Below are positions 28,242 to 37,667 of a stretch of DNA of 64,000 nucleotides, piece by piece. Positions within the stretch are counted from its first letter, which is position 1. Each line of letters begins with the position of its first letter. Source of the stretch: Nitrobacter sp963807355 (GTDB lineage: Bacteria; Pseudomonadota; Alphaproteobacteria; Rhizobiales; Xanthobacteraceae); contig CAWEBX010000029.1 of NCBI GenBank assembly GCA_963807355.1, positions 1 through 64,000 of the forward strand, in the 5' to 3' direction. The position numbers were made by a program, and so were the translations under genes. Under the pieces are notes generated by a model. It worked only from the letters and a program-made list of their open reading frames with translations. It ran no database searches and was not told the DNA's origin.

Positions 28242-28340
28242 CGTCGTCATGCCCGGCCTCGTGCCGGGCATCCACGTCTTTCTTGTGCGGCCAGAAAACA
28301 AGACGTGGATGGCCGGGACAAGCCCGGCCATGACGGGATT
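28242..28340. repeat. Inverted repeat, 'TCATGCCCGGCCTCG' family, copy 2
   Basis: TCATGCCCGGCCTCGTGCC opens and GGGACAAGCCCGGCCATGA closes an imperfect palindrome, matching the element at 20,020-20,118. Lies between hrpB and the UDP-glucose dehydrogenase gene. Confidence 0.75.
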
Positions 28341-28356
28341 ATTGGCGGACGACGCA

Positions 28357-29679
28357 TCACACCCGCGGCTCGGACGGCCGCCCGACGCTTTCATACGTGA
28401 AGCCATGGGCCGCCATGTCTTCGGAACGATAGATGTTGCGCAAATCGACCACGACGGGCTGCGCCATCTCGCTCTTGATTCGCTCCCAATCGAGCGCGCG
28501 GTATTGCACCCACTCGGTGACGATCACCATGGCATCCGCCCCCTTCACGCACTCATAGGGGTCGTCGCAATATTCGATGTCGGGCAGTTCCTTGCTTCGC
28601 CTGCTCCATGCCGACCGGATCGTGCGCGCGTACCTTTGCGCCCATGTCGAGCAGGCCGGTGACCAGCGGGATCGACGGCGCCTCGCGCATGTCGTCGGTA
28701 TCCGGCTTGAAGGTGAGGCCGAGCACGGCGACGGTCTTGCCGCGCAGGCTGCCGCCTGCCGCGTTGGAAACTTTTCGCGCCATCGCGCGCTTGCGGTTGT
28801 CGTTGACGCCAAGCACCGCCTCAACGATCCGCAGCTGCACATCGTGATCGAGCGCGACCTTGACCAGCGCGCGGATGTCCTTTGGGAAGCAGGAGCCGCC
28901 AAAGCCCGGGCCGGCGTGCAGGAATTTCGTGCCGATGCGGTTGTCGAGCCCGATGCCGCGCGCAACTTCCTGGACGTCGGCGCCGACTTTTTCGGAAAGA
29001 TCCGCCATCTCGTTGATGAAGGTGATCTTGGTGGCGAGGAACGCGTTCGCCGCGTATTTGATCAGTTCCGCGGTGCGCCGCGCCTGTAAACATCAGCGGC
29101 GCCTGGTTGAGCGACAGCGGCCGGTAGACGTCGCCGAGCACCTTGCGCCCGCGCTCATCGTCGGTGCCGACCACGATACGGTCCGGGAATTTGAAGTCGC
29201 GGATTGCCGCACCCTCGCGCAGAAACTCCGGATTGGAGGCGACCACCACGTCGGCCGACGGATTGGCTTCGCGGATCAGCCGCTCGACCTCGTCACCGGT
29301 GCCGACCGGCACGGTCGATTTCGTCACCACCACCGTGAAGCCCGACAGCGCAGCCGCGATCTCGCGCGCGGCGCTGTACACGTAAGTGAGGTCGGCATGG
29401 CCGTCGCCGCGCCGCGACGGGGTGCCGACCGCGATGAACACGGCGTCGGCTTCGCGCGACCGGCGCGGTCAGGTCGGTGGTGAAATCCAGCCGCTTGGCC
29501 TTGACGTTGGACGCCACCAGGTCGTCGAGCCCGGGTTCGAAAATCGGGATTTCGCCTCTGTGCAGGGCTTCGATCTTGCCGGCATCCTTGTCCACGCAGG
29601 TGACCTGGTGGCCGAAATCGGCAAAGCAGGCGCCGGATACCAGCCCCACATAGCCCGTGCCAATCATGGCGATTCGCAT
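28357..29679 (-). CDS. ugd: UDP-glucose 6-dehydrogenase, three frameshifts
   Basis: About 439 residues; oxidises UDP-glucose to UDP-glucuronate for exopolysaccharide or LPS. NAD-binding MRIAMIGTGYVGLVSGACFA, middle domain SNPEFLREGAAIRDF, catalytic Cys in HAGPGFGGSCFPKD, C-terminal AVLGLTFKPDTDDMREAPS. Single insertions near 29,463, 29,091 and 28,594 split it; 1323 minus three is 440 codons. The ORF starts at an ATG with GATTCGCATG context at 29679. Confidence 0.9.
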
Positions 29680-29859
29680 GAAAACAACCCGTATTTGATG
29701 GTTAACGCCGAACCCGAATTTGTCGGCGTCTTAGAGCATTTTTCGACCAAGGGGAAACCGGAAAAAACGAGGTAAGCCGGCATGTCCTTTGTATGAATAA
29801 AGGAGAAAGCAACGGATCGGGCCGAAGATGCGGCCACGTCGCACCGAAGAGGGACACCG

Positions 29860-30912
29860 ATGACCTTAAACGGCACATCCGCCGGACTTGAACGTTCCAC
29901 CCGCATCGACTGGGTGGACTACGCCAAGGGCATCTGCATCGTCATGGTGGTGATGATGCATTCGGTGCTGGGTGTGGAAAAGGCGGCCGGCGACACCGGT
30001 TTCATGCATGCGTTCGTCATGTTCGCGCAGCCGTTCCGGATGCCCGATTTCTTCCTGATTTCAGGCCTCTTTCTCGCTGTCGTGATCGACCGCGACTGGC
30101 GCACCTATCTCGACCGCAAAGTCCTGCACTTCGTCTATTTCTACGTGCTGTGGATGACGATCCAGTTCGGCTTCAAGGCGCCGGGCTTCGCCGCCGAGAG
30201 CGACTGGCGCCATGTCGGCTACCTGTATCTGGAATCCTTCATCGAGCCGTTTGGCACCTTGTGGTTCATTTATCTGCTGCCGATTTTCTTCGTCGTCACA
30301 AAACTGTCACGCGGCGTCCCCGCCATGGCGATTTGGCTTATCGCCGCGGCGCTGGAGACGGCGCATGTCGTGACCGGCTGGACGGTGATCGACGAATTCT
30401 GCGCGCGCTTCGTCTATTTCTATTCCGGCTATCTGTTTGCTTCCTACGTGTTCGCGCTGGCGGATCGTTCACGGGAGAAGCCTGCGCTGGCGGTGGCCGG
30501 ACTGGGGCTGTGGACGCTCGTCAATGGCGGCCTCGTGATGTCGGGCTTCAGCCATTGGCCGCTTGTCTCGCTGGCGCTTGGGTTTGCGGGAGCGTGCGCC
30601 ATCATCGTGATGGGCACGCTGCTGGCGCGCATGCAGTGGCTGAACTTCCTGCGCTATTGCGGCGAGCATTCCATCGTCATCTACCTCGCGTTCTTCCTGC
30701 CGATGGCGGTGACCCGAACGCTGCTGCTGAAGACCGGACTGATCGCCGATATCGGGACGATTTCCCTGATTGTCACCGTTGCGGGCGTTGCTGGCGCAGT
30801 GGTGATCTGGCGGCTGGCATTGGCACTGCGTGCCGACTTCCTGTTCGAGCGCCCCACCGCCTTCTGGATCGCGCCGAAAAAGGCCGCCCCGGCGTTGCAG
30901 CCGGCGGAGTAG
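29860..30912 (+). CDS. Acyltransferase 3-family membrane protein
   Basis: 350 residues with about ten hydrophobic segments. Begins RIDWVDYAKGICIVMVVMMH, with the family His in VVMMHSV and the Arg/Asp pair in PFRMPDFFLISGLF, typical of the OafB/YcfT group that O-acylates surface glycans. It is intact and preceded by AAAGGAGAAAG about 45 bases upstream. It sits opposite the UDP-glucose dehydrogenase gene, so a polysaccharide-modifying role fits, but the acceptor cannot be inferred. Confidence 0.85.
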   Translation: MTLNGTSAGLERSTRIDWVDYAKGICIVMVVMMHSVLGVEKAAGDTGFMHAFVMFAQPFRMPDFFLISGLFLAVVIDRDWRTYLDRKVLHFVYFYVLWMTIQFGFKAPGFAAESDWRHVGYLYLESFIEPFGTLWFIYLLPIFFVVTKLSRGVPAMAIWLIAAALETAHVVTGWTVIDEFCARFVYFYSGYLFASYVFALADRSREKPALAVAGLGLWTLVNGGLVMSGFSHWPLVSLALGFAGACAIIVMGTLLARMQWLNFLRYCGEHSIVIYLAFFLPMAVTRTLLLKTGLIADIGTISLIVTVAGVAGAVVIWRLALALRADFLFERPTAFWIAPKKAAPALQPAE

Positions 30913-30916
30913 CTTC

Positions 30917-31002
30917 GTAGCCCGGATGGAGCGCAGCGAAATCCGGGATTCGCGCCGGCTGCGGGACTGTACCCGGATTGCACTGCGCTCCATCCGGACT
31001 AC
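30917..31002. repeat. Inverted repeat, 'GTAGCCCGGATG' family, copy 2
   Basis: GTAGCCCGGATGGAGCGCAG at 30,917 and its inverse TGCGCTCCATCCGGACTAC ending at 31,002. It follows the acyltransferase stop by four bases and precedes polA. Confidence 0.8.
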
Positions 31003-31097
31003 GATTCCCTGCTTTCGCGGATAATGACGGTGTGTATTGGGCTCAAAAACCGCCCGCCGAGGCTGTCAATCTGCGCAAAAATCCCTAAATTTCGGCC

Positions 31098-34000
31098 ATG
31101 CCGAAATCAGCCCCCACAGCCGCTACGAAACCCGTTCCCGCCAAAACCCCTGCCAAGGCGCCAGCCAAAAATCCCGGCAAGGGCGACCATGTGTTCCTGG
31201 TCGACGGTTCCTCCTACATTTTCCGCGCCTATCACGCGCTGCCGCCCTTGAACCGCAAATCCGACGGGCTGCAGGTCAATGCGGTGCTCGGCTTCTGCAA
31301 CATGTTGTGGAAGCTGTTGCGCGACATGCCCGAGGACAATCGGCCGACCCATCTGGCGATCATCTTCGACAAATCCGAAATCACCTTCCGCAACAAGCTC
31401 TATCCGGACTACAAGGCGCACCGGCCGCCGGCGCCGGACGACCTGATCCCGCAATTCGCGCTGATCCGCGAAGCGGTGCGCGCGTTCGACCTGCCCTGCC
31501 TCGAGCAAGGCGGCTTCGAGGCCGACGATCTGATCGCGACCTATGCGCGGATCGCGGGCGAGCGCGGCGCGACCACCACCATCGTCTCCTCGGACAAGGA
31601 TTTGATGCAGCTCGTGACCGACAAGGTCACGATGTACGACACCATGAAGGATCGCCGTATCGGCATTCCCGAAGTGATCGAGAAATTCGGCGTGCCGCCG
31701 GAGAAGGTGGTCGAGGTGCAGGCGCTGGCCGGCGATTCCACCGACAACGTGCCGGGCGTGCCCGGCATCGGCGTCAAGACCGCGGCACAATTGATCGTGG
31801 AATATGGCGACCTCGAACAGTTGCTGTTCCGCGCCGGCGAGATCAAGCAGCCGAAGCGGCGCGAGGCGCTGATCGAGAACGCCGAGAAGGCGCGGATTTC
31901 GCGGCAGCTGGTGCTGCTCGACGACAAGGTCGACCTCGAGGTGCCGCTCGATGACCTCGCGGTGCACGAACCAGACGCGCGCAAGCTGGTCGCCTTCCTC
32001 AAGGCGATGGAATTCTCCACCCTCACCCGCCGCGTCGCCGACTATTCGCAGATCGATCCGTCCGATGTGGAAGCGGATGCCGGCAACAAGAGTGCGGCGA
32101 GCGGCACCTCCGGCGCACCTGCCAGCGCAAAGGCGTCCGAGGGCGCAACCGGCGATCTCTTCGCGGGCTCACCCGCCACCGCCAAGCCGGGGGCCGACAA
32201 GCAGGACAAGGCCGCAAGCCCAAAGGGCACGCCGATTTCGCTCGCTGCCGCGCGCGCGGAAGCGGCGCGGAAGCTTCCGGTCGATCGCAGCAAATACCAG
32301 ACCATCCGCAACCTCGATGCGCTCAAGGCGTGGATCGCGCGCGCCTGGGACGCCGGCCATTTCGCCATCGACGCACAGGCCAGCACCGACGATCCGATGC
32401 AGGCCGATATCTGCGGCATCGCGCTGGCGCTCGCGCCCAACGACGCCTGCTATCTCCCGCTCGCCCACAAACAGTCCGGCGGCGGCACGGGGCTGTTCGA
32501 CGCCGGCCTTGCGCCGGACCAGATCAAGGCCAGCGACGCGCTGGCGGCGGTGAAGCCGCTGCTGGAATCATCAGGTATTCTCAAGATCGGCTTCAACATC
32601 AAGTTCAACGCGGTGATGCTCGCGCAACACGGCATTACCATGCGCAACCTCGAAGACGCGCAATTGATGTCATATGCGCTCGATGCCGGCCGCAATGCGC
32701 ACGGGCTCGACGGGCTGGCCGAGCGATGGCTTGGCCACGCCGTCATCAGCTATGGCGACCTCACCGGCAGCGGCAAGAACAAGCTCACCTTCGACCAGGT
32801 CGAGATCGACAAGGCCGCTGCTTACTCGGCCGAAGAGGCCGACGTGATCCTGCGGCTGTGGAATGTGCTGAAGCCGCGCCTCATCGCCGAGCACATGACG
32901 ACGGTGTATGAGACGCTGGAGCGACCGCTGGTCAGCGTGTTGGCGCGGATGGAGCGGCGCGGCATCTCGATCGATCGGCAGGTGCTGTCGCGGTTGTCGG
33001 GCGATTTCGCCCAGACCGCGGCGCGCGTCGAGGCCGAGTTGCAGGAGATCGCCGGCGAGCCGATCAATGTCGGCAGCCCCAAGCAGATCGGCGACATCAT
33101 CTTCGGCAAGATGGGAATAACCGGCGGGACCAAGACCAAGACCGGCGCATGGTCGACCTCGGCGCAGATCCTCGACGAACTTGCCGAACAGGGCCATGAG
33201 TTTCCGAAGAAGATTTTGGAGTGGCGGCAGGTGTCGAAACTGAAATCGACCTACACCGACGCGCTGCCGGAATACGTCCATCCGCAGACCCACCGTGTGC
33301 ACACCACCTACGCGCTGGCCGCGACCACCACGGGACGGCTGTCGTCGAACGAGCCCAATCTGCAGAACATCCCGGTTCGTACCGAGGACGGCCGCAAGAT
33401 CCGCCGCGCCTTTATCGCGACGCCCGGCCACAAGCTGGTGTCGGCGGACTACTCGCAGATCGAATTGCGGCTGCTCGCCGAGATCGCCGACATCCCCGTG
33501 CTCAAGCAGGCGTTCCGCGACGGGCTCGACATTCACGCCATGACGGCTTCCGAAATGTTCGGCGTGCCGATCAAGGACATGCCGGGCGAAGTGCGCCGTC
33601 GCGCCAAAGCGATCAATTTCGGCATCATCTACGGCATCTCGGCGTTCGGCCTCGCCAACCAGCTCGGCATCGCTCGCGAGGAGGCCTCCGCCTACATCAA
33701 GAAATATTTCGAGCGCTTTCCGGGCATCCGCGCCTACATGGATGACACCAAGGAATCATGCCGCAAGAACGGCTATGTCACCACGCTGTTTGGCCGGAAG
33801 ATGTACTACCCCGACATCAAGGCCTCCAATGCCTCGGTCCGCGCCTTCAACGAGCGGGCATCGATCAATGCGCGCCTGCAAGGCACCGCCGCCGACATCA
33901 TCCGCCGCGCCATGATCCGGATGGAAGACGCGCTGGCGGAGAAGAAGCTTTCCGCGCAGATGCTGCTGCAGGTGCACGACGAACTGATCTTCGAGGTGCC

Positions 34001-34133
34001 CGACAACGAGGTCGCGGCGACGCTGCCGGTGGTACAGCATGTGATGCAGGACGCACCGTTCCCGGCGGTGCTGCTGTCGCTGCCGTTGCAGGTGGATGCG
34101 CGCGCCGCGAATAATTGGGATGAGGCGCATTGA
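31098..34133 (+). CDS. polA: DNA polymerase I with altered 3'-5' exonuclease site
   Basis: 1011 residues, intact frame. 5'-3' exonuclease: HVFLVDGSSYIFRAYHALP, TTIVSSDKDLMQLVTD, AGDSTDNVPGVPGIGVKTA. A Lys/Ala/Ser-rich linker spans about residues 320-390. The 3'-5' exonuclease-like domain has unusual residues at the E. coli metal-binding positions: IDAQAS at D425-Q427 instead of DxE, FNIKFNAV with Asn504 in place of Asp, and YSAEEAD with Glu580 in place of Asp. Polymerase motifs are standard: A DYSQIELRLLAE, B RRRAKAINFGIIYGIS, C LLQVHDELIFEVP. It fills gaps after primer removal and repair. Proofreading is probably weak or absent. Standalone gene. Confidence 0.95.
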   Translation: MPKSAPTAATKPVPAKTPAKAPAKNPGKGDHVFLVDGSSYIFRAYHALPPLNRKSDGLQVNAVLGFCNMLWKLLRDMPEDNRPTHLAIIFDKSEITFRNKLYPDYKAHRPPAPDDLIPQFALIREAVRAFDLPCLEQGGFEADDLIATYARIAGERGATTTIVSSDKDLMQLVTDKVTMYDTMKDRRIGIPEVIEKFGVPPEKVVEVQALAGDSTDNVPGVPGIGVKTAAQLIVEYGDLEQLLFRAGEIKQPKRREALIENAEKARISRQLVLLDDKVDLEVPLDDLAVHEPDARKLVAFLKAMEFSTLTRRVADYSQIDPSDVEADAGNKSAASGTSGAPASAKASEGATGDLFAGSPATAKPGADKQDKAASPKGTPISLAAARAEAARKLPVDRSKYQTIRNLDALKAWIARAWDAGHFAIDAQASTDDPMQADICGIALALAPNDACYLPLAHKQSGGGTGLFDAGLAPDQIKASDALAAVKPLLESSGILKIGFNIKFNAVMLAQHGITMRNLEDAQLMSYALDAGRNAHGLDGLAERWLGHAVISYGDLTGSGKNKLTFDQVEIDKAAAYSAEEADVILRLWNVLKPRLIAEHMTTVYETLERPLVSVLARMERRGISIDRQVLSRLSGDFAQTAARVEAELQEIAGEPINVGSPKQIGDIIFGKMGITGGTKTKTGAWSTSAQILDELAEQGHEFPKKILEWRQVSKLKSTYTDALPEYVHPQTHRVHTTYALAATTTGRLSSNEPNLQNIPVRTEDGRKIRRAFIATPGHKLVSADYSQIELRLLAEIADIPVLKQAFRDGLDIHAMTASEMFGVPIKDMPGEVRRRAKAINFGIIYGISAFGLANQLGIAREEASAYIKKYFERFPGIRAYMDDTKESCRKNGYVTTLFGRKMYYPDIKASNASVRAFNERASINARLQGTAADIIRRAMIRMEDALAEKKLSAQMLLQVHDELIFEVPDNEVAATLPVVQHVMQDAPFPAVLLSLPLQVDARAANNWDEAH

Positions 34134-34149
34134 GTTCTAGGCGCGGTGT

Positions 34150-34300
34150 TTCTTCACCTCTCCCCGCTTGCTGGGAGAGGTCGGATCGCCCTTGCGATCC
34201 GGGTGAGGGGGTACAGGTCTATCAATTAGAGCCGACTCGCGGATAGAGCCCCTCACCCCAGCCCTCTCCCCGCAAGAGCGGGGCGAGGGAGCAAACCGCC
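34150..34300. repeat. Dispersed about 140-bp repeat, copy 2
   Basis: Matches the element at 25,605-25,745: GGGAGAGGTCGGATCGC, GATCCGGGTGAGGGGGTACA and CGGGGCGAGGGAGCA blocks in the same order. It lies between polA and the LysE gene. Confidence 0.75.
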
Positions 34301-34398
34301 GATGCGGTTCGACAGAAATGTCCTCGGAGCAATATACGAAATGACACCGCAGGCCGGTGCGCGCTAGAAAAACACGCATCCTCTCCCGCGGATCTCCC

Positions 34399-35034
34399 AT
34401 GCCTCACATTGCAACGCTGCTCGGTTTTGCGCTCGTCTCGCTCGGCATCGCGCTGACGCCGGGACCGAACATGATCTACCTGATTTCGCGCTCGATCACG
34501 CAAGGCCCGGCGGCGGGGATCGTATCGCTCGGCGGTGTCGCGCTCGGCTTCGTGTTCTACATGCTGTGCGCGGCGTTCGGCATCACGGCGTTGTTGTTCG
34601 CGGTGCCCTACGCCTATGACGCGCTGCGCTTCGCGGGCGCCGCCTATCTGCTGTGGCTGGCCTGGCAGGCGGTCAAGCCTAATGGCCGTTCGCCGTTTCA
34701 GGTGAAGAAGCTGCAGGTCGACGGCCCGCGCAAATTGTTCGCGATGGGCTTCGTCACCAATCTGCTCAATCCGAAGATTGCGATGCTGTATCTGGCGCTG
34801 CTGCCGCAATTCATCGATCCCACTGTCGGCAGCGTGCTGACGCAGTCGCTGGCGCTGGGTGCGATCCAGATCGTCATCAGCGTCGGCGTGAATGCGATGA
34901 TTGCGCTCGCCGCCGGATCGATCGCGCGGTTTCTCGGCACACGGCCGAGCTGGCTCCTGGTGCAGCGCTGGCTGATGGGGACCGTGCTGGCCGGGCTTGC
35001 GGTGAAGATGGCGTTCGAGGCGAAGCGGGCGTGA
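34399..35034 (+). CDS. LysE/RhtB-family amino-acid exporter
   Basis: 211 residues, six predicted membrane segments. The family signature is clear at the N-terminus: LGIALTPGPNMIYLISRSIT, and later FAMGFVTNLLNPKIAMLYLA. Members export amino acids or homoserine lactones. I took ATG 34399 as the start because the protein then begins MPHIATLLGFALVSL, directly before the first helix. Substrate unknown; no regulator adjacent. Confidence 0.9.
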   Translation: MPHIATLLGFALVSLGIALTPGPNMIYLISRSITQGPAAGIVSLGGVALGFVFYMLCAAFGITALLFAVPYAYDALRFAGAAYLLWLAWQAVKPNGRSPFQVKKLQVDGPRKLFAMGFVTNLLNPKIAMLYLALLPQFIDPTVGSVLTQSLALGAIQIVISVGVNAMIALAAGSIARFLGTRPSWLLVQRWLMGTVLAGLAVKMAFEAKRA

Positions 35035-35046
35035 TGCCGGGTTCGT

Positions 35047-35165
35047 CATGCCCCGCGAAGGCGGGGCATCCAGTACGCCGCGGCCTCTCGGCTTGATTAC
35101 GAATTTCCCGGAGTACGGGATCACCCGCCCCAGTGCGCAATTGCGCACAAGGCGGGTGATGACAG
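35047..35165. repeat. Dispersed repeat, 'CATCCAGTACGCCGCGG' family, second copy
   Basis: Starts TCATGCCCCGCGAAGGCGGG and contains CATCCAGTACGCCGCGG, the inverse of the copy near 23,263. Ends with CAAGGCGGGTGATGACAG. It separates the convergent LysE and GST genes. Confidence 0.6.
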
Positions 35166-35173
35166 CAGCGCCT

Positions 35174-35800
35174 TCAATCCAGCTTCGCTTCCATGCCGCG
35201 CTTGGTCGCCGGGCGGGCCATCAGGGCGTTGTACCAGCGCTCGACGTTCGGAAAATCCTTCAGCTCCACCTTGTGGCGCGGGTGGCGCCAGGCCCAGCCG
35301 AGGATGGCGAAGTCGGCGACCGACAGGGCGTCGGCGACGAATTCGCGCCCTTCGAGTCGGCGGTCCAGCACGCCGTAGAGCCGGCGGGTCTCGGCCATGT
35401 AGCGCTTGAGGCCATAGGCGCGGTCGGTCTCGTTCTCCAGCGCGATGAAATGGTGCACCTGGCCCGGCATCGGCCCGAAGCCGCCCATCTGCCACATCAG
35501 CCATTCATAGACCGGGATACGCTCGGCCAGCGGCTTGGGCAGGAACTTGCCGGTCTTCTCGCCGAGATAGAGCAGAATCGCGCCGGACTCGAAGATGCCG
35601 ACCGGCTCGCCGCCGGGACCGTCCGGATCGATGATCGCGGGAATCTTGTTGTTCGGGCTGATCTTGAGGAAACCGGGCGCCACTTGCTCGCCTTTGGTGA
35701 TGTTCACCGGGATCACCTTGTAGGGCAGCCCCATTTCCTCCAGCGCGACCGATATCTTGCGGCCGTTCGGCGTGTTCCAGGTGTGCAGTTCGATCGTCAT
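35174..35800 (-). CDS. Glutathione S-transferase, YghU-like
   Basis: 208 residues. N-terminal thioredoxin-like domain MTIELHTWNTPNGRKISVAL with glutathione-site VPVNIT-type loop and NNKIPAIIDPDG followed by FESGAILLYLG; C-terminal helical domain with DALSVADFAILGWAWR. NxTPNG at the start resembles the YghU/YfcG group, which has disulfide-bond reductase activity. The start at 35800 was chosen over the longer ORF because the upstream residues are Arg/Pro-rich shadow sequence. Confidence 0.9.
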   Translation of the reverse strand: MTIELHTWNTPNGRKISVALEEMGLPYKVIPVNITKGEQVAPGFLKISPNNKIPAIIDPDGPGGEPVGIFESGAILLYLGEKTGKFLPKPLAERIPVYEWLMWQMGGFGPMPGQVHHFIALENETDRAYGLKRYMAETRRLYGVLDRRLEGREFVADALSVADFAILGWAWRHPRHKVELKDFPNVERWYNALMARPATKRGMEAKLD

Positions 35801-35988
35801 TCGGTTTCCCCACAAAGGCTCGGGTCTCCGTACCCCGGAACCTCCGGGCCTTACAACCCGCGCTTTCCACGGGGTGCCCCTGCGAAAGCAGGACGCATGC
35901 GCCACTGTTGACGACACGAGATCGGCGCTGGAATGTCCGGGGAAGCGTCGATAGATTGCGCCCCGCCTGAAACCCCGGGGAAACCGCC

Positions 35989-36552
35989 TTGTCCAAATCC
36001 GCCTCCCGCGCCCGCCTCGCCGAGATTATCCGCAAGCGTTCGTTCGGCCGCGGCGAGATCACGCTGGCCTCGGGCCGCAAGAGCGACTTCTACTTCAACC
36101 TCAAGCCGACCATGCTCGACCCTGAAGGCGCCGCGCTGTTGGCCGAACTGACCTATGAGGCGCTGAAGGACGACAACCTCGATTTCGTCGGCGGGCTGGA
36201 GATGGGCGCAGTCCCGCTGGCGGGCGCGATCGCGCAGCTCTCCTGGATCAAGGGACATCCGATCGCGGCGTTCTTCGTGCGCAAGAAGCCGAAGGAGCAC
36301 GGCGCCCGCCTCGCGGTGGAGGGGCTCGCCAAGGGCGAGACCTTGCAGGGCAAGCGCATCGTCATCGTCGAGGATGTCACCACAACCGGCGGCTCGGCAC
36401 TGAAGGCCGTCGAGGCCGTGCGCGACGCCGGCGGAGAGATCGTGCTGGTCCTCACCATGGTGGACCGCGAGGAAGGCGCGACCGAAAACTTTGCCGAGGC
36501 AGGGCTGGAATTTCGCTCGCTCTACAAGGCGGGCGAGTTTTTGAAGGGGTGA
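35989..36552 (+). CDS. pyrE: Orotate phosphoribosyltransferase
   Basis: 187 residues, catalyses orotate plus PRPP to OMP in pyrimidine synthesis. Motifs: SFGRGEITLASGRKSDFYFN, GGLEMGAVPLAGAI, and the PRPP-binding loop VIVEDVTTTGGSALKAVEAV. The start appears to be TTG (35989), since the next Met is well inside the fold. The gap upstream (35,801-35,988) holds no gene. Confidence 0.92.
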   Translation: MSKSASRARLAEIIRKRSFGRGEITLASGRKSDFYFNLKPTMLDPEGAALLAELTYEALKDDNLDFVGGLEMGAVPLAGAIAQLSWIKGHPIAAFFVRKKPKEHGARLAVEGLAKGETLQGKRIVIVEDVTTTGGSALKAVEAVRDAGGEIVLVLTMVDREEGATENFAEAGLEFRSLYKAGEFLKG

Positions 36553-36715
36553 GGCTGCTTCTGCTCCTCTTCCCGCTTGCGGGCAGAGGAACCTCTTTTC
36601 TTTTTCCCCCTCCCCTTGTCCCCGAATACCACTCCTTTACCATCCATCGTTAAGGTTACTCACGACTGAAGCCTATCGCGCTTCAGCGCGTTTGTTGCGT
36701 TGGGTGGAGTTGGCG

Positions 36716-37525
36716 TTGCGTACAGAGTTGGCTTTTTCACGCGTGCTGCGCCGCGCGACGTTTGTGGCCGCCGCCACCCTTGCGGGCTCGCTTGCGCTGA
36801 CGCCTGGCAGCGTCTCCGCCGAAGGTCTGTTCGATTTCCTGTTCGGCGGCTTACAGAAACAGCAGACGCAACAAGCCCCCTCACCGGCGAACCTCTTCAC
36901 CGATCCGTTCGGCACCAATCAACCGTCCCATCCGGCGCCCGCAGCGCGCGTCGCGGGTTCCGGGCCGGCCTTCTGCGTGCGAAGCTGCGATGGCAAATAT
37001 TTTCCGCTGACGATGCGCGGCAACGCCTCGCCGGTTCAGACCTGCCAGGCGTTCTGCCCGGCGAGCGTCACCAAGGTGTTTTACGGCAGCAACATCGACA
37101 GCGCTGCCGCTGGTAATGGCGAGCGCTATGCCGACAGCGAAAACGCCTATGCCTATCGCAAGGCGCTGCGCGCCGATTGCACCTGCAACGGCAGAAGCCC
37201 GTCCGGGCTTGCGCCGGTCGACCTCACGCTCGACACCTCGCTGCGCTCCGGCGATGTCGTCGCCACCACCGACGGCCTGGTGGCCTATACCGGCGTTCGC
37301 TTGGGCGCCGACCAGACGGCGGAATTCACCCCCGTTGCCGCCTATCCCGGCCTCACGGCTGATGTCCGCGCGCGGCTCGGCGAAATGAAGGTGGCGCCGG
37401 TCAGTGCCGAGATGGTCGCGGCCAACGCGCCGCTTCCCGAAACAAGACGCGACGTCGAACTGCCGACCGCCTCCATACCGAAGGCCGCTGCGCCGAAGCC
37501 GGCAAAGCGGGCGGAAGTGAATTAA
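36716..37525 (+). CDS. DUF2865-domain secreted protein
   Basis: About 269 residues with a signal peptide (ATFVAAATLAGSLALTPG, cleavage after VSA). Cys-rich motifs FCVRSCDGKYFPL, QTCQAFCPASVTKVFYGS and ADCTCNG match the DUF2865 family of Rhizobiales, function unknown. The C-terminus is Pro/Ala/Lys-rich. The start is uncertain: TTG at 36716 sits seven bases after a GGAG, and TTG 36692 or 36710 are alternatives. Confidence 0.75.
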   Translation: MRTELAFSRVLRRATFVAAATLAGSLALTPGSVSAEGLFDFLFGGLQKQQTQQAPSPANLFTDPFGTNQPSHPAPAARVAGSGPAFCVRSCDGKYFPLTMRGNASPVQTCQAFCPASVTKVFYGSNIDSAAAGNGERYADSENAYAYRKALRADCTCNGRSPSGLAPVDLTLDTSLRSGDVVATTDGLVAYTGVRLGADQTAEFTPVAAYPGLTADVRARLGEMKVAPVSAEMVAANAPLPETRRDVELPTASIPKAAAPKPAKRAEVN

Positions 37526-37543
37526 GCGGTCTTGTAGCGGTTT

Positions 37544-37650
37544 GTAGCCCGGATGGAGCGCAGCGCAATCCGGGGAAGGCCATCCGCTGATAGACAGCCC
37601 CCGGATTTCGCTGCGCTCCATCCGGGCTACGGGGCTCATCCGGGCTACGC
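37544..37650. repeat. Inverted repeat, 'GTAGCCCGGATG' family, copy 3
   Basis: GTAGCCCGGATGGAGCGCAG at 37544 is mirrored by TGCGCTCCATCCGGGCTAC at 37,612-37,630, followed by an extra half copy CATCCGGGCTACG to 37,650. It separates the convergent DUF2865 gene and the next minus-strand gene. Confidence 0.8.
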
Positions 37651-37667
37651 GACCGACGCCAGCGCCA

